From Poriferisodalis sp965262965 (GTDB taxonomy: Bacteria; Actinomycetota; Acidimicrobiia; Acidimicrobiales; Poriferisodalaceae), in NCBI RefSeq assembly GCF_965262965.1, contig NZ_OZ253573.1, positions 744,001 to 808,000 of the forward strand: a DNA stretch of 64,000 nucleotides, written 5' to 3'. Below the pieces are notes generated by a model. It was not told the DNA's origin. It was given only the letters and a program-made list of their open reading frames with translations, and ran no database searches. A program made the translations under genes and the position numbers. This document shows positions 1 to 8,721 of this stretch, piece by piece (the first letter of the stretch is position 1; each line of letters opens with the position of its first letter).

Positions 1-1438
1 ATATGGACGGAAACGGTTTGAATCCGTCTTGATCGGTGCGACCGATCAATCGATCTGTCATCCCGACGACCTCGTCAAGGCCGGTGATCAGGCCGAGCCG
101 CACGAATGCACAGTTGGAGCTCGCCAGCGTCTGATCTTCGATTGTGGCGACTCGGCCAGCACTGTTGGCGAAGTTGGCGACCTTGTAGTCGGGAAGCGGG
201 GGGTTCGGGAAGGTGCACGGCCCCTGCCCGCTGAGAGTGTCGAACGGGAAGAACGACGCCCGCTCGATGGCCGTTGCGAGAACGTACGTCTTGAACGACG
301 AACCCGGCTGGCGGCGACCCTGCGTCGCGAGATTGAACTCGGAGTCGCTGAATGCCGGTCCGCCGATGAACGACAGCACTGCCCCCGTGGTGGGATCGAC
401 GCTGACGATCGACACTTCGAATTCGCCGGTGCCCTCGGGCAGCACCTCGTCGACAGCGGCTCTCATGGACGACTGCAGATCGGGGCGCAACGTCGTCCAG
501 ACACGCAGGCCGCCGCCGAAGACCTGACTGAAACGAGCCTGATACGTGTCACCGAGTGCCGGGTTTGCCAACAGCGCCCGCCGGACTTCGACCAAGAAGT
601 AGTCACGGCGAAGCGCGAGATCGGTACGACGCGGCGAGAGATTCCGGCTCGGCAACGGACGTTGTTCAAACGCAGACTGCTGAGCCTCGGTGATGATCCC
701 TGCGTCGACAGCCTGCTGTAACGACTGGCTGCGTCGCCGGTTCATGGTCTCGATGTTCTGATCGAAGCCGTCAAACAAGCCCGGACTGCGAATGAGGCTC
801 GCAAGGAAGGCGGTATCACCGACGTCGAGGGCACCCACGTCCTTGCCGAAATACGTCTCCGCAGCGGCCTGCAGACCGTAGGCACCGTTCCCCAGATACA
901 CCTCGTTCACATAGAACTCGAGGATTTCCTCCTTCGTGAAATCTTCCTCTAAACGGGCAGCGATGACCGCTTCACGAATCTTTCGATTAAAGCTCCGCTC
1001 GCTGCCGACCACGCGCAGTTTGACGATCTGTTGCGTGATCGTGGAGCCTCCCGACGCGATCCCGCCGACAGAGACGTTCGAGACCAGCGCCCGCGCGGTG
1101 GCACGAAAGTCCACACCGTTGTGCAGCCAGAACTTGCTGTCCTCGACTGCGATGATTGTCTCAAGGACATCGTCAGGGACCTCGTCGATCGTGATGATCT
1201 CGCGGTCGACCTCGTTCACCAGGATCCCGATGGGATTGCCCGCCGAGTCGAATACCTGAGTGCGCTGCGCCCCGGGGCGCAGGTCGATGAGGATGTGGTC
1301 CCGATCGCGTTCGACGGCCTCAAGCGTGCCGGCAACGTGCGGAGCCGACGCATGAGCGGCGACCGTTACCAGCGCTGCACAGACGCCGATCATCAACACG
1401 AGCAGAGGCAGTCGGGCGATTCGGCGGGCGAAATCCAC
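1..1438 (-). CDS. class A penicillin-binding protein (transglycosylase/transpeptidase), 3' end outside window
   Basis: Bifunctional peptidoglycan synthase that polymerises and cross-links glycan strands at the outer face of the membrane. Reading leftward from GTG at 1438, the first ~30 residues give a basic start and one membrane anchor (MDFARRIARLPLLVLMIGV). A GT51 transglycosylase domain follows, with EDSKFWLHNGVD at about residues 99-110 and GGSTITQQ at about 125-135. The transpeptidase domain has the serine nucleophile motif in QPGSSFK (bases about 290-307) and SSN in the second motif. The C-terminal KTG motif lies beyond base 1. No convincing ribosome-binding site precedes the GTG, so the start could lie slightly downstream. 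It is divergent from the thiamine pyrophosphokinase gene. The family call is certain; the exact paralogue is not. Confidence 0.93.
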   Translation of the reverse strand, partial: MDFARRIARLPLLVLMIGVCAALVTVAAHASAPHVAGTLEAVERDRDHILIDLRPGAQRTQVFDSAGNPIGILVNEVDREIITIDEVPDDVLETIIAVEDSKFWLHNGVDFRATARALVSNVSVGGIASGGSTITQQIVKLRVVGSERSFNRKIREAVIAARLEEDFTKEEILEFYVNEVYLGNGAYGLQAAAETYFGKDVGALDVGDTAFLASLIRSPGLFDGFDQNIETMNRRRSQSLQQAVDAGIITEAQQSAFEQRPLPSRNLSPRRTDLALRRDYFLVEVRRALLANPALGDTYQARFSQVFGGGLRVWTTLRPDLQSSMRAAVDEVLPEGTGEFEVSIVSVDPTTGAVLSFIGGPAFSDSEFNLATQGRRQPGSSFKTYVLATAIERASFFPFDTLSGQGPCTFPNPPLPDYKVANFANSAGRVATIEDQTLASSNCAFVRLGLITGLDEVVGMTDRLIGRTDQDGFKPFPSI

Positions 1439-1504
1439 AGATAAACTGCAAGGTACCGGTCCGCTCGGGGGCTGCTTGCGCGACGCCTGCTGGCCTCGGG
1501 CCAT

Positions 1505-1510
1505 CACACT
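1505..1510 (+). promoter_or_regulatory. candidate -10 box for leaderless thiN
   Basis: CACACT lies six bases before the ATG at 1517. This spacing recurs at many starts in this window, but the first base deviates from TAnnnT, so it is the weakest of the set. Confidence 0.3.
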
Positions 1511-1516
1511 GGTGCC

Positions 1517-2221
1517 ATGACCCACCGAGGTGCGGGCAGCCGAACCAATGAAGAAGCGACGCTCGACGCGACGCGCGTGTGGATCGTGGACGGCGCGCCG
1601 CACGCCCCACGCCGGATTCCGCCAGATGAGCCGACGTGCGTGATAGCGGTTGATCGAGGCTTGGTGCACGCGCTTCGGCTCGGCTTGCGTCCTCATGCCG
1701 CAGTAGGCGACTTCGACTCTGTGAGCTCGGTTGTGCTCGCACGTTGTCGCCGGCAGTGGCCCGATGTCATCATCCGCCGGCATCCCGCCGACAAAGCCCA
1801 GAGCGACCTCGATCTGGCGCTGAGCTTTGCGTGGGGGCTCGACCCGATGTCGATAGCGATCGTCAGCGGAGGCGGAGGGCGTCTCGACCATCTCTTGAGT
1901 GGGATCTCGATGCTGGGTCGCCCGCGCTATGCCGCCCTGCCGATCACCGCCTACGTCGGCGACAGCGTCGTGCGCACAGCGACCGTGGGGATGGAATTGC
2001 CGCTCGACGTGACCGACGGCAACCTGTTGACCCTGCTGGCGATTGGGGGGAGCGCGAGGTTGCTGACGACCGGGCTCCGCTGGAACTTGACGCCGACGGT
2101 TTCGCTTCGGAGCGCCGCGACGCTCGGGCTCAGCAACGAGCTCACTGGCCCAACGGCGGGTCTCGTGATCTGTGCGGGCAGCATCCTGGCCATTCAGACT
2201 CATGGCGACTCGCTTGGCTGA
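1517..2221 (+). CDS. thiN: thiamine pyrophosphokinase family protein
   Basis: Cytoplasmic kinase expected to convert thiamine and ATP to thiamine diphosphate and AMP. The 234-residue protein carries the family motifs in order: the metal/diphosphate-binding GDFDS near residue 65, a K-x-x-SDLDLAL helix near residue 95, and GGRLDH near residue 122. A small C-terminal thiamine-binding beta domain follows. Its last 20 bases overlap the likely start of a thiamine-type ABC transporter binding protein, so the two probably form a salvage unit that imports and activates thiamine. No TPP riboswitch is evident upstream: the gap to the divergent PBP gene is under 80 bases. The family also includes proteins acting on related pyrimidines, so substrate specificity is inferred from context. 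Confidence 0.88.
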   Translation: MTHRGAGSRTNEEATLDATRVWIVDGAPHAPRRIPPDEPTCVIAVDRGLVHALRLGLRPHAAVGDFDSVSSVVLARCRRQWPDVIIRRHPADKAQSDLDLALSFAWGLDPMSIAIVSGGGGRLDHLLSGISMLGRPRYAALPITAYVGDSVVRTATVGMELPLDVTDGNLLTLLAIGGSARLLTTGLRWNLTPTVSLRSAATLGLSNELTGPTAGLVICAGSILAIQTHGDSLG

Positions 2222-3479
2222 GTCTGCCGCTCGGGGCGGCGACGGTGTTGTTCGGCGTTCCAAGCCAGCAGCGCGGCTGGCAGTCATTGCTGCGGGCATC
2301 GCTGCGGTCGGCGCCGTCGTGCTGGCAGCCTGCGGTACTGCGGACCGTGGCACCGCAGCCGTACGGATCCTGACTCATCGCGACTTCCACCTGCCCGCCG
2401 TCGCGATGGAAGCCTTCACCGAGAGCACCGGCATCGAAGTTGTGGTGTTCCGCGAGGACACACCCGGCGACGTGATCGACTTAATGGAGCGCAGCCGGGC
2501 TCATCCCGTCGCCGATGTGGTCATCGGTGTCGACACGCTCGATCTGCAGCACGTCATCGACAGTGGGCTGGTCGAACCGTACGTCCCGCTCGCGCCTGGG
2601 CCGCTCGTCGAAGGTCTGGCCACGGACGATCACTCAATGACGCCCGTCAGTTACATCGATGCGTGCCTCATCTATCTGCCATCGTTCTACGTGGTTCCAC
2701 AACGACGCATCGATGAGCTTCCCGAAGCCGCGACCATGCCTCCGCCATTGCCGCAAGGCATCGATGATTTGGTAGATCCGGCCCATTCAGGAACCGTGGT
2801 CGTCGCGGACCCTGCGTCGAGCCGGATGGGCATGTATTTCCTCGTGACCCTTGAGCGGCTCCACCCTTCCCGGATTGCCGAGGGCACACCCTGGCCGCAG
2901 GTGCTCGATGAGATGCTTCGATGGGGCGTTGAGCTTGCGCCGACCTGGGAACACGCGGTGTTCGAGCGGTTTGCCGGCGGAGGACCCCCTCCGCAGCGGC
3001 CGATCAGCGAGGGCGATCCCGATCCGGTGACGCTCGAATCGCTGGCGGGCCGCATGCCGATGACCTGGGGCACTGCGGGCATGCCGTCGGTGTACGCCCA
3101 ATACCAACCAGGCTTGCCCGAATCGCTCGACGTCGGCGTCGCGCCAAATGACTGCGTTCGCATTGCCTTCTACGCCGGCGTCGTGGCCGGTGCACAGAAC
3201 CAGTCGCTCGGAGGCCGCTTCATCGACGCTGTCGGCCAGCCGCTGTTCCAATTCGGCATCGCTGACCGCTTCGGTTCGCGACCGGCGCGCAACGACATCG
3301 TCGCCAGCCCCGAATGGAATTCCTTCGGGGCCGATGTCGTGCCATACCGGCCGGATCCGGCCTACGTCGGCGCCAACTGGAAGCAATGGCAGCTGACCTG
3401 GAGCCAAGTCGTGCGCAACTTCGCGACCGGCCCGCCGCCGCCTGAACCAGAGGTCACCGTGACGCTGCCGTCGAGCTGA
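2202..3479 (+). CDS. thiamine-type ABC transporter substrate-binding lipoprotein
   Basis: Predicted extracellular solute-binding lipoprotein of the thiamine/iron (ThiB/FbpA) class, about 425 residues. The ATG at 2202 overlaps the end of thiN; a GTG at 2172 in the same frame is an alternative. After a basic stretch the signal peptide ends in the lipobox VLAAC at about residues 40-44. The mature protein begins with the typical beta strand (VRILTHRDFHLP), followed by EAFTESTGIEV and ADVVIGVDTLDLQHVIDSGLVEPY, as in ThiB-like proteins. No permease or ATPase follows: an IS5-family insertion sits 29 bases downstream and the next gene is convergent. The ATPase at 48.6 kb is far away. Thiamine as substrate rests on the thiN overlap and overall resemblance. 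Confidence 0.8.
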   Translation: MATRLAESAARGGDGVVRRSKPAARLAVIAAGIAAVGAVVLAACGTADRGTAAVRILTHRDFHLPAVAMEAFTESTGIEVVVFREDTPGDVIDLMERSRAHPVADVVIGVDTLDLQHVIDSGLVEPYVPLAPGPLVEGLATDDHSMTPVSYIDACLIYLPSFYVVPQRRIDELPEAATMPPPLPQGIDDLVDPAHSGTVVVADPASSRMGMYFLVTLERLHPSRIAEGTPWPQVLDEMLRWGVELAPTWEHAVFERFAGGGPPPQRPISEGDPDPVTLESLAGRMPMTWGTAGMPSVYAQYQPGLPESLDVGVAPNDCVRIAFYAGVVAGAQNQSLGGRFIDAVGQPLFQFGIADRFGSRPARNDIVASPEWNSFGADVVPYRPDPAYVGANWKQWQLTWSQVVRNFATGPPPPEPEVTVTLPSS

Positions 3480-3562
3480 CTGCTGGCTGCGGCCAGTTCG
3501 GTGCCTTAGAGGCCGCGCGGATTGGCCATCCACGGGTTGGCTGGTTCCCCGGTGTATTGGTC

Positions 3563-3585
3563 GGGTTGTCCGAACAAGACAACCC
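3563..3585 (+). promoter_or_regulatory. hairpin directly before the transposase start
   Basis: GGGTTGTC (3563-3570) and GACAACCC (3578-3585) form a perfect 8-bp stem with a 7-base loop, ending at the base before the GTG at 3586. A hairpin here could mask the transposase start in transcripts reading in from thiB, a known way to limit impinging transcription in insertion sequences. That role is inferred. Confidence 0.55.
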
Positions 3586-4464
3586 GTGGAGGCCGGTTTC
3601 ATCATGCGCGCTTTGGAGCCTGAGGTGGTGGATGTGATCTGGGCGGCGGTGGAGCCGATGCTGCCGGTGCGGCCGGTTCGTGACCTTGGCAGGGGGCATC
3701 GGCCCCGGATATCGGACCGGCTGTGCTTTTGGGGGATCCTGGTGCGGCTGGCCACGGGCTGCTCGTGGCAGTGCGCGGAGGCGCTGCTGGGATGGCAGGT
3801 GTCGGACACGACGCTGCGGTCGCGCCGCGACGAGTGGGTCGCTGCGGGCGTGTTCGAGCGGATCGCGGCCGAAGCGATCGCCGCCTATGACCGGATCGTG
3901 GGTCTCGACCTCGATGACGTGTGCATCGACGGGTCCACCCACAAAGCTCCCTGCGGTGGGGAAGGGACCGGCAAAAGCCCCGTGGACAGGCGAAAACTCG
4001 GCTGGAAGTGGTCGATCGCGATCGACGGGGCGGGGATCCCGGTCGGGTGGGCCGCCGCGGGCGCGAACCGCAACGACATCATGCTGTTCGACCCGACCGT
4101 GGCCGAGATCGAACGGCGGGGGCTCCATCACGACACCGAGACCTTGCACCTCGACCGCGGCTACTGGGGCGCCCGCGTCGACCGGTCAGCCGCCGCGGCG
4201 GGCATCTGCGATCTGGTGCGGCCCCCCAAACGCAGACCCGGCAACGACGGCCCCGCCGAACCGGTCACAGCGCCGCTGGGGCTGCGCTGGCGCGTCGAGC
4301 GAACCAACTCATGGCTGTCCAACTACGGCCAGCTGCGACGAAACACCGACCGCAAACCCGAGCACCGCCTCGCCCAACTCGCCCTCGCCGTCGCCTTGAT
4401 CATCACCATCAAACTCATCGACCACCGCAACCGCTGGCAACCCCACAACCGCCCAATCCGCTAA
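3586..4464 (+). CDS. IS5-family DDE transposase
   Basis: Transposase of the surrounding insertion sequence, 292 residues, in one uninterrupted frame. An N-terminal helical DNA-binding region (about residues 10-95, DUF4096-like) precedes the catalytic core. The DDE residues are visible as D115 in CIDGSTHK, D190 in LDRGYWG and E238 in RWRVERTNSW, so the enzyme looks active. The GTG at 3586 lies at the foot of a hairpin; ATG at 3604 (MRALEPEV) is an equally plausible start. The family is firm. Assignment to the IS1031-type subgroup comes from the GAG ends and the 3-bp TTA duplication. Confidence 0.92.
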   Translation: MEAGFIMRALEPEVVDVIWAAVEPMLPVRPVRDLGRGHRPRISDRLCFWGILVRLATGCSWQCAEALLGWQVSDTTLRSRRDEWVAAGVFERIAAEAIAAYDRIVGLDLDDVCIDGSTHKAPCGGEGTGKSPVDRRKLGWKWSIAIDGAGIPVGWAAAGANRNDIMLFDPTVAEIERRGLHHDTETLHLDRGYWGARVDRSAAAAGICDLVRPPKRRPGNDGPAEPVTAPLGLRWRVERTNSWLSNYGQLRRNTDRKPEHRLAQLALAVALIITIKLIDHRNRWQPHNRPIR

Positions 4465-4469
4465 CGCTC

Positions 4470-6041
4470 TTAGCGCCCGACCAGCGTGGGGTCGTAGAGA
4501 GCTTCTCGCCCGAGGCCGTCGCGGCCCACCAAGGAGCATGCGAACACACCCTTGGCTCGCAGAACATTGGTTGCGGCGTCGTCCAGGCGGCCCAGGCCCA
4601 GCCGTCCCTCTGCCACTGCGAACTCGATCTCGCTGAACGCGGCTGCAGCGTCCTCGAGACCGCCGACAAGTGCGAGATCCGCACCTGCGGTGACGGCCAG
4701 CAACGCTGCTTCGCTCACTGACCACCTCTCACGTATGGCTCCCATGATCAGCGAGTCAGTGACGACGAGACCGCTGTGGCCCAACTCGTCACGCAGCAGA
4801 CCGTCGATCGCTTCAGATGAGAGTGAAGCCGGCAGACCTCCCGTGAGCCCCGGGACGTTCAGATGTCCGACCATCACGGCGGCATCGCTGGACCCGACAA
4901 CCGCGGCGAATGGAATCAGATCACGCTCGCGCAAAGCAGCGAGCGGTGCCGTTGTGGCCATCCCCTCATGCGTGTCGGCGGTTGCACCGCCGTGGCCCGG
5001 GAAGTGCTTCACCACCGGGACCACTCCCCCGGCACTCAAGCCCGACACCGTCGCCATCCCGTATGCCGTGACGGTGGCGGGATCGTTGCTGAACGAACGG
5101 TCCCCGATGCCTTCGCCTGCGCCGACGTCCACCACCGGGGCGAAGTTCATGGTGAAGCCCAGTTCGGCCATTGCACGGCCGTGACGTTCGGCCTGCTCGG
5201 CCACGTCGCCTGGTGGGCGCGCCGCTTGGGCCTCAGCCGAAGGCAGCCGGCCGATCACCGCGGCAAGCCGCTGGACCCGGCCACCTTCCTCGTCCACGGC
5301 GAAGATCAGCGGGATCCGCCCCGCGAAGTCCTGCAGTTCGTCGATACGGCGCCAGACGTGCTCGGTGACAGGCCCCTGCAGCAGGATGCCGCCGATGCGG
5401 CGATCCCGGGCCTCCTCCACAGCGAACCCGAGCGACCGCTCGCCGAGCGCAGTCATGATCGTCTGACCAATGCGCACGGGAAGCGACAGTTCTGCGGTGC
5501 ATCCGCGGTCGACGTCAGTCCACCACGCACCCGACAGCAGCTGTCGGACGCCAACCCCAGACAGCCAGCCCAGCGGTCGTTCTTCCCCAGTGAGCACGGT
5601 GGGGCCGGGATCGCCGATTGCCACCTCGCTGTTGTCGGCGAGACGCAGCCACACGCCCAAAGCGCCCGGAGCGCCCAATCGGGCACCCACCACGGGCCCG
5701 GCTATCTCAGGCGGATCCCCTTGAATCGGCAGGATCGTTGTCCCGACGGGATCGATAGTGCCGTCGGCGCTGATCACCCAGTAGCCAACGCCACCAGGAC
5801 CACGCAGAACTGCGACCACGTCGTCGTCTTCGAGCTGTGGCACAACGGTCACCAGCGTGAGTCCGCCGTTGCCCTCGGGCGCTTCGTCGTCCGCGCTCTG
5901 CGCCGCGGCGCCGGCAATCGGCAGCAGCCAGCTCACACACGCCGCCAGTGCGGCGACTCCCAGTGATGCACGTCGGCGGTGCCGCGACCGTGGGCGCCCG
6001 GGCGGCGCTGGGACACCGCTGTGGCGCGGCGACGTCATCAC
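4470..6041 (-). CDS. glycoside hydrolase family 3 beta-N-acetylhexosaminidase-like exported protein
   Basis: Predicted exported NagZ-like GH3 enzyme, 523 residues, likely removing N-acetylglucosamine from muropeptides or other glycans. A basic leader and hydrophobic segment end near AGAAAQS (about residues 28-48). An unassigned domain of about 130 residues follows. The GH3 barrel begins around residue 180: FAVDEEGG (248-254) binds sugar, KHFPGHGG (345-352) with DTH (356-358) is the family's Lys-His and Asp-His site, and D429 in VVTDSL is the nucleophile. It overlaps the stop of the upstream lipoprotein gene by ATGA (6038-6041), so it is the last gene of the metY operon. Its TAA stop is the target duplication of the IS5-family element. 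Confidence 0.87.
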   Translation of the reverse strand: MMTSPRHSGVPAPPGRPRSRHRRRASLGVAALAACVSWLLPIAGAAAQSADDEAPEGNGGLTLVTVVPQLEDDDVVAVLRGPGGVGYWVISADGTIDPVGTTILPIQGDPPEIAGPVVGARLGAPGALGVWLRLADNSEVAIGDPGPTVLTGEERPLGWLSGVGVRQLLSGAWWTDVDRGCTAELSLPVRIGQTIMTALGERSLGFAVEEARDRRIGGILLQGPVTEHVWRRIDELQDFAGRIPLIFAVDEEGGRVQRLAAVIGRLPSAEAQAARPPGDVAEQAERHGRAMAELGFTMNFAPVVDVGAGEGIGDRSFSNDPATVTAYGMATVSGLSAGGVVPVVKHFPGHGGATADTHEGMATTAPLAALRERDLIPFAAVVGSSDAAVMVGHLNVPGLTGGLPASLSSEAIDGLLRDELGHSGLVVTDSLIMGAIRERWSVSEAALLAVTAGADLALVGGLEDAAAAFSEIEFAVAEGRLGLGRLDDAATNVLRAKGVFACSLVGRDGLGREALYDPTLVGR

Positions 6042-8206
6042 GAGGCCAGACGTTCGTCCAACTCCTCCGCAGACAGCAACCGGTGCGGCAGCTCGATGTG
6101 GTTGGCGCCTGCTGGATCGATTTCAAAGGGTGCGGTGAAGTTCACGTCTCGGACCAGACAGAACACCTCGTCGACCGCGGGGCAATAGAACACCGTCGCA
6201 GTCGCGGTGAGCACGCCCGAGCTTGTTCCCGCGTGGGCTTGCGCGCCAAGTCGCACCGGCATCTGAGGTCCGCGGGCCTCGTAGTGGGCCGAATCGACTG
6301 CGGTAATCACCGCATCGCCGGCTGACCAGTCGAACGTGAATTGGCCCTCGGCATTGAACTTGTAATCGTCAGGAAGCTCGAGGTCGAGCACGATCTCAAT
6401 GGGGCCCGGCGCGACACGCTGCGGCAGCAGCACCACCTCGTCGTCGATAATCCCAGTGGCCCGCACCGCCGCGATCTCCAGATTCGAGAGCGCCAGCGTG
6501 CCGAGCTCGCCTGTTGAGAGATCCAGTATCCGGATGCGGTGATTGTTCGTGTCGGCCACGTACAGCGTCGTCGATGTGGCGCTGAGTCCGCTGGGCTCGG
6601 CCAGCCGTGCCGCTTCGCCGAGCCCGTCTTGCAACCCGGCAATCCCGTCACCTGCCACGACGGCAGAGATCATCGTGTCCAAGTCGAGCGCCTTGATCCG
6701 ATGGTTGTACGTATCAGCGATGAACAGGCGCCCCGAGCCGGCAGCGCCATCTGGGTTCCCACTCGGGACGTATTCGATTCCGATGGCGTGCTGCAGCAGG
6801 GTGTCGGAGAACGTCCCGGTCGTGTCACCCCAGACAAACAGGTGCTTGCCGACCAAGGTCGTGAGCTGGCCATCGAGCCCGAGCGAGACCTGCCGCACCG
6901 CACTCGCTTCGGGGTCGGTGAAGTACAACAGCGAGCCGTCGCTGGCCAGCCCGGACGGCTGCGACAGTGTCGTCGCCAAACGATGACCGTCGTCGAGCCC
7001 TTCAGCTCCCGTTCCGGCGAACACCTCAATGTTCCCGCTCGACAGGTTCAGCACCCACAGCTGGTGGCGTCCAGCGCCGGCGATGAACAGCAGATCGCCG
7101 TCGATGTTCAGGTCCCAGGGCGACGCGATCGCGACGTCAGCGGCTGGACCAGGCCGGAATTGGGTGACCGGCTCACCTGTTCCTGCGATCGTGCTGACCT
7201 CGCCCGCGTCCACATTGACTGCCCGGATGAGGTGATTCTCGCGGTCGGCGACGTAGAGCGTGTTTCCGTCGGCGGACAGCGCCATCCCTTGCGGTCTTCG
7301 GAACTCTGCCTCGTCGAATGCCCCGTCGCGGACGCCCTCAGCTCCCGTGCCGATCACGTCAATGAGTTCGCCGTCGAGGGTCGCCACCAGGATGCGATGG
7401 CGACCGGTGTCCGAGATGAACAATCGATTTCCGGGTTCGTCGGCCAGCACCTTGCCGGGGAAGCTGAGCACCGTCGGCAATGCGGGAGCGACAGCCAGCA
7501 GATCGCCGAGCGGAGTCGGGTCAATGAGCCCGTTGAGCCCGAATTCCTCCGCCATGACGGCAATCGCCGGCTCCAACACGGCGTATACCCCCTCCCCGGC
7601 GTACGGCCCGACGACATTGCCGTTGGGGTCGATGACGACGACCGTGGGCCAAGCACGCACCCCGTACGCCGACCGGAGAATCTCCTGTTCGTCGTTCACG
7701 ACGGGGTGCAGCCGCCCGTAGCGCCGCACCGACTCCTCGACGGCTTCTGAGGTGCGCTCGCTGTCGAACTTGGCCCAGTGAACCGCGACCACCACCAACT
7801 CTTCGGGGTACTCCTGCTCGAGCCGGTGGAGGTCGGGGATGATGTGGATGCAGTTGATGCAGCCCTGCGTCCAGAAGTCGAGCAGCACAATCTTGCCGCG
7901 CAAGTCGCCTGCCATCGACAGCGGCCTGCTGACGTTGAACCAGTCGTAGCCGGCGGGGAACTCGGGCGCCGCGGCGGTGCCTTCAAACGTCAATGAGACC
8001 GGCGTAGGCGCAACCGACGAGTCGTCGGGTGTGGCGTCGCCCCCAGAGTCTGTCGCTGGCTCACCGGCTCCGGTGTCGGTGCGGGCTGCAGTGGAATCGC
8101 TGGCAACGGGATCTGCGTCGTCGGCGGACTGAGCGGTACACGACACAGCCAACAACGCAGCAGCCGCCAGTACCGCACAGCCTGCGAGCGGCCCAGATCG
8201 CCGCAT
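6038..8206 (-). CDS. lipoprotein with thioredoxin-like (TlpA/AhpC) domain, NHL beta-propeller and C-terminal DsbD-like domain
   Basis: A 722-residue exported lipoprotein (lipobox LAVSC, Cys23). A Ser/Thr/Asp-rich linker leads to a thioredoxin-like domain with redox pair C116/C119 in FWTQGCINC. Several NHL repeats follow (for example LFISDTGRHRI, LYVADRENHLIRAV, LFIADTYNHRIKAL, LYVADTNNHRIRI), forming a beta-propeller. The last ~110 residues resemble the N-terminal domain of DsbD. The domain order matches NHLRC2-type proteins, whose biochemical role is poorly known; extracytoplasmic thiol-disulfide handling is the best inference. The gene lies five bases after the CoA-binding protein gene and overlaps the GH3 gene by four bases, so it is mid-operon. 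Confidence 0.85.
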   Translation of the reverse strand: MRRSGPLAGCAVLAAAALLAVSCTAQSADDADPVASDSTAARTDTGAGEPATDSGGDATPDDSSVAPTPVSLTFEGTAAAPEFPAGYDWFNVSRPLSMAGDLRGKIVLLDFWTQGCINCIHIIPDLHRLEQEYPEELVVVAVHWAKFDSERTSEAVEESVRRYGRLHPVVNDEQEILRSAYGVRAWPTVVVIDPNGNVVGPYAGEGVYAVLEPAIAVMAEEFGLNGLIDPTPLGDLLAVAPALPTVLSFPGKVLADEPGNRLFISDTGRHRILVATLDGELIDVIGTGAEGVRDGAFDEAEFRRPQGMALSADGNTLYVADRENHLIRAVNVDAGEVSTIAGTGEPVTQFRPGPAADVAIASPWDLNIDGDLLFIAGAGRHQLWVLNLSSGNIEVFAGTGAEGLDDGHRLATTLSQPSGLASDGSLLYFTDPEASAVRQVSLGLDGQLTTLVGKHLFVWGDTTGTFSDTLLQHAIGIEYVPSGNPDGAAGSGRLFIADTYNHRIKALDLDTMISAVVAGDGIAGLQDGLGEAARLAEPSGLSATSTTLYVADTNNHRIRILDLSTGELGTLALSNLEIAAVRATGIIDDEVVLLPQRVAPGPIEIVLDLELPDDYKFNAEGQFTFDWSAGDAVITAVDSAHYEARGPQMPVRLGAQAHAGTSSGVLTATATVFYCPAVDEVFCLVRDVNFTAPFEIDPAGANHIELPHRLLSAEELDERLAS

Positions 8207-8211
8207 CGAGC

Positions 8212-8721
8212 TCAGTGCCTGCGCCGGGAGCGGCGGGAGTCGACGACGCCGGTGTCGAATCCCGACAGGTGCAGCCCGCCGTGGAAGCGGGCGTGCTCGA
8301 TCTTGAGACAGTGATCCATGACGACGTCAAGGCCGGCCTCGTTCGCAAGGTGTGCGGCTTCGGGGCTCCACAGCCCGAGTTGCACCCAGAACGCCTTGGC
8401 ACCGATGTCGATGGCTTCGGAAGCAACACCGGGCAGGTCCGCTGGTCGGCGGAACACGTCCACGAGATCGGGCACAAGCGGCAGGTCCGCGAGGCTCGGG
8501 TAGCACGGCTGGCCCAGAATCTCGTCAGCCACCGGATTCACGAAATACACGTCGAAGTCAGTGCTGGAGCTGAGCAAGTAGGTCGCAACGAAGTTGGACG
8601 GTCGGGCCGGGTTGGCCGACACTCCCACCATCGCGACCGTTTCGGTGTGCTCCATCAGCGCGAGACGATCGGCGGCCCCCGGTTCGGTCCAGCCTTCGAC
8701 AGGCTCGTGGAGGATCGTCAT
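8212..8721 (-). CDS. CoA-binding domain protein (YccU-like)
   Basis: Small Rossmann-fold protein, 169 residues, of the CoA_binding_2 family. The nucleotide-binding start VAMVGVSANPARPS lies near residues 29-42, and the ends of later strands carry VYFVNP and VDVFRRPADL. A conserved DHCLKIEHARF motif is near the C terminus. These proteins bind CoA, but no reaction is established. The start overlaps the metY stop (ATGA, 8718-8721) and the stop is five bases before the NHL lipoprotein, so the gene is translationally coupled in the four-gene operon. The C-terminal tail RRSRRRH is basic and may be disordered. Confidence 0.85.
   Translation of the reverse strand: MTILHEPVEGWTEPGAADRLALMEHTETVAMVGVSANPARPSNFVATYLLSSSTDFDVYFVNPVADEILGQPCYPSLADLPLVPDLVDVFRRPADLPGVASEAIDIGAKAFWVQLGLWSPEAAHLANEAGLDVVMDHCLKIEHARFHGGLHLSGFDTGVVDSRRSRRRH

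Larger units (their letters stand above)
3509..4469 (+). mobile_element. IS5-family insertion sequence (IS1031-like), complete
   Basis: A 961-bp element with one transposase gene. The ends are imperfect inverted repeats (left 3509-3525, right 4453-4469) matching at 12 of 17 positions, both starting GAG and ending in CGGATTGG. The element is flanked by the direct repeat TTA (3506-3508 and 4470-4472), a TNA target duplication as in the IS1031 group. Removing the element and one TTA joins the 3' ends of two convergent genes without damaging either. The right TTA is the stop codon (TAA on the minus strand) of the GH3 gene, so insertion happened exactly at that stop. Confidence 0.85.
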
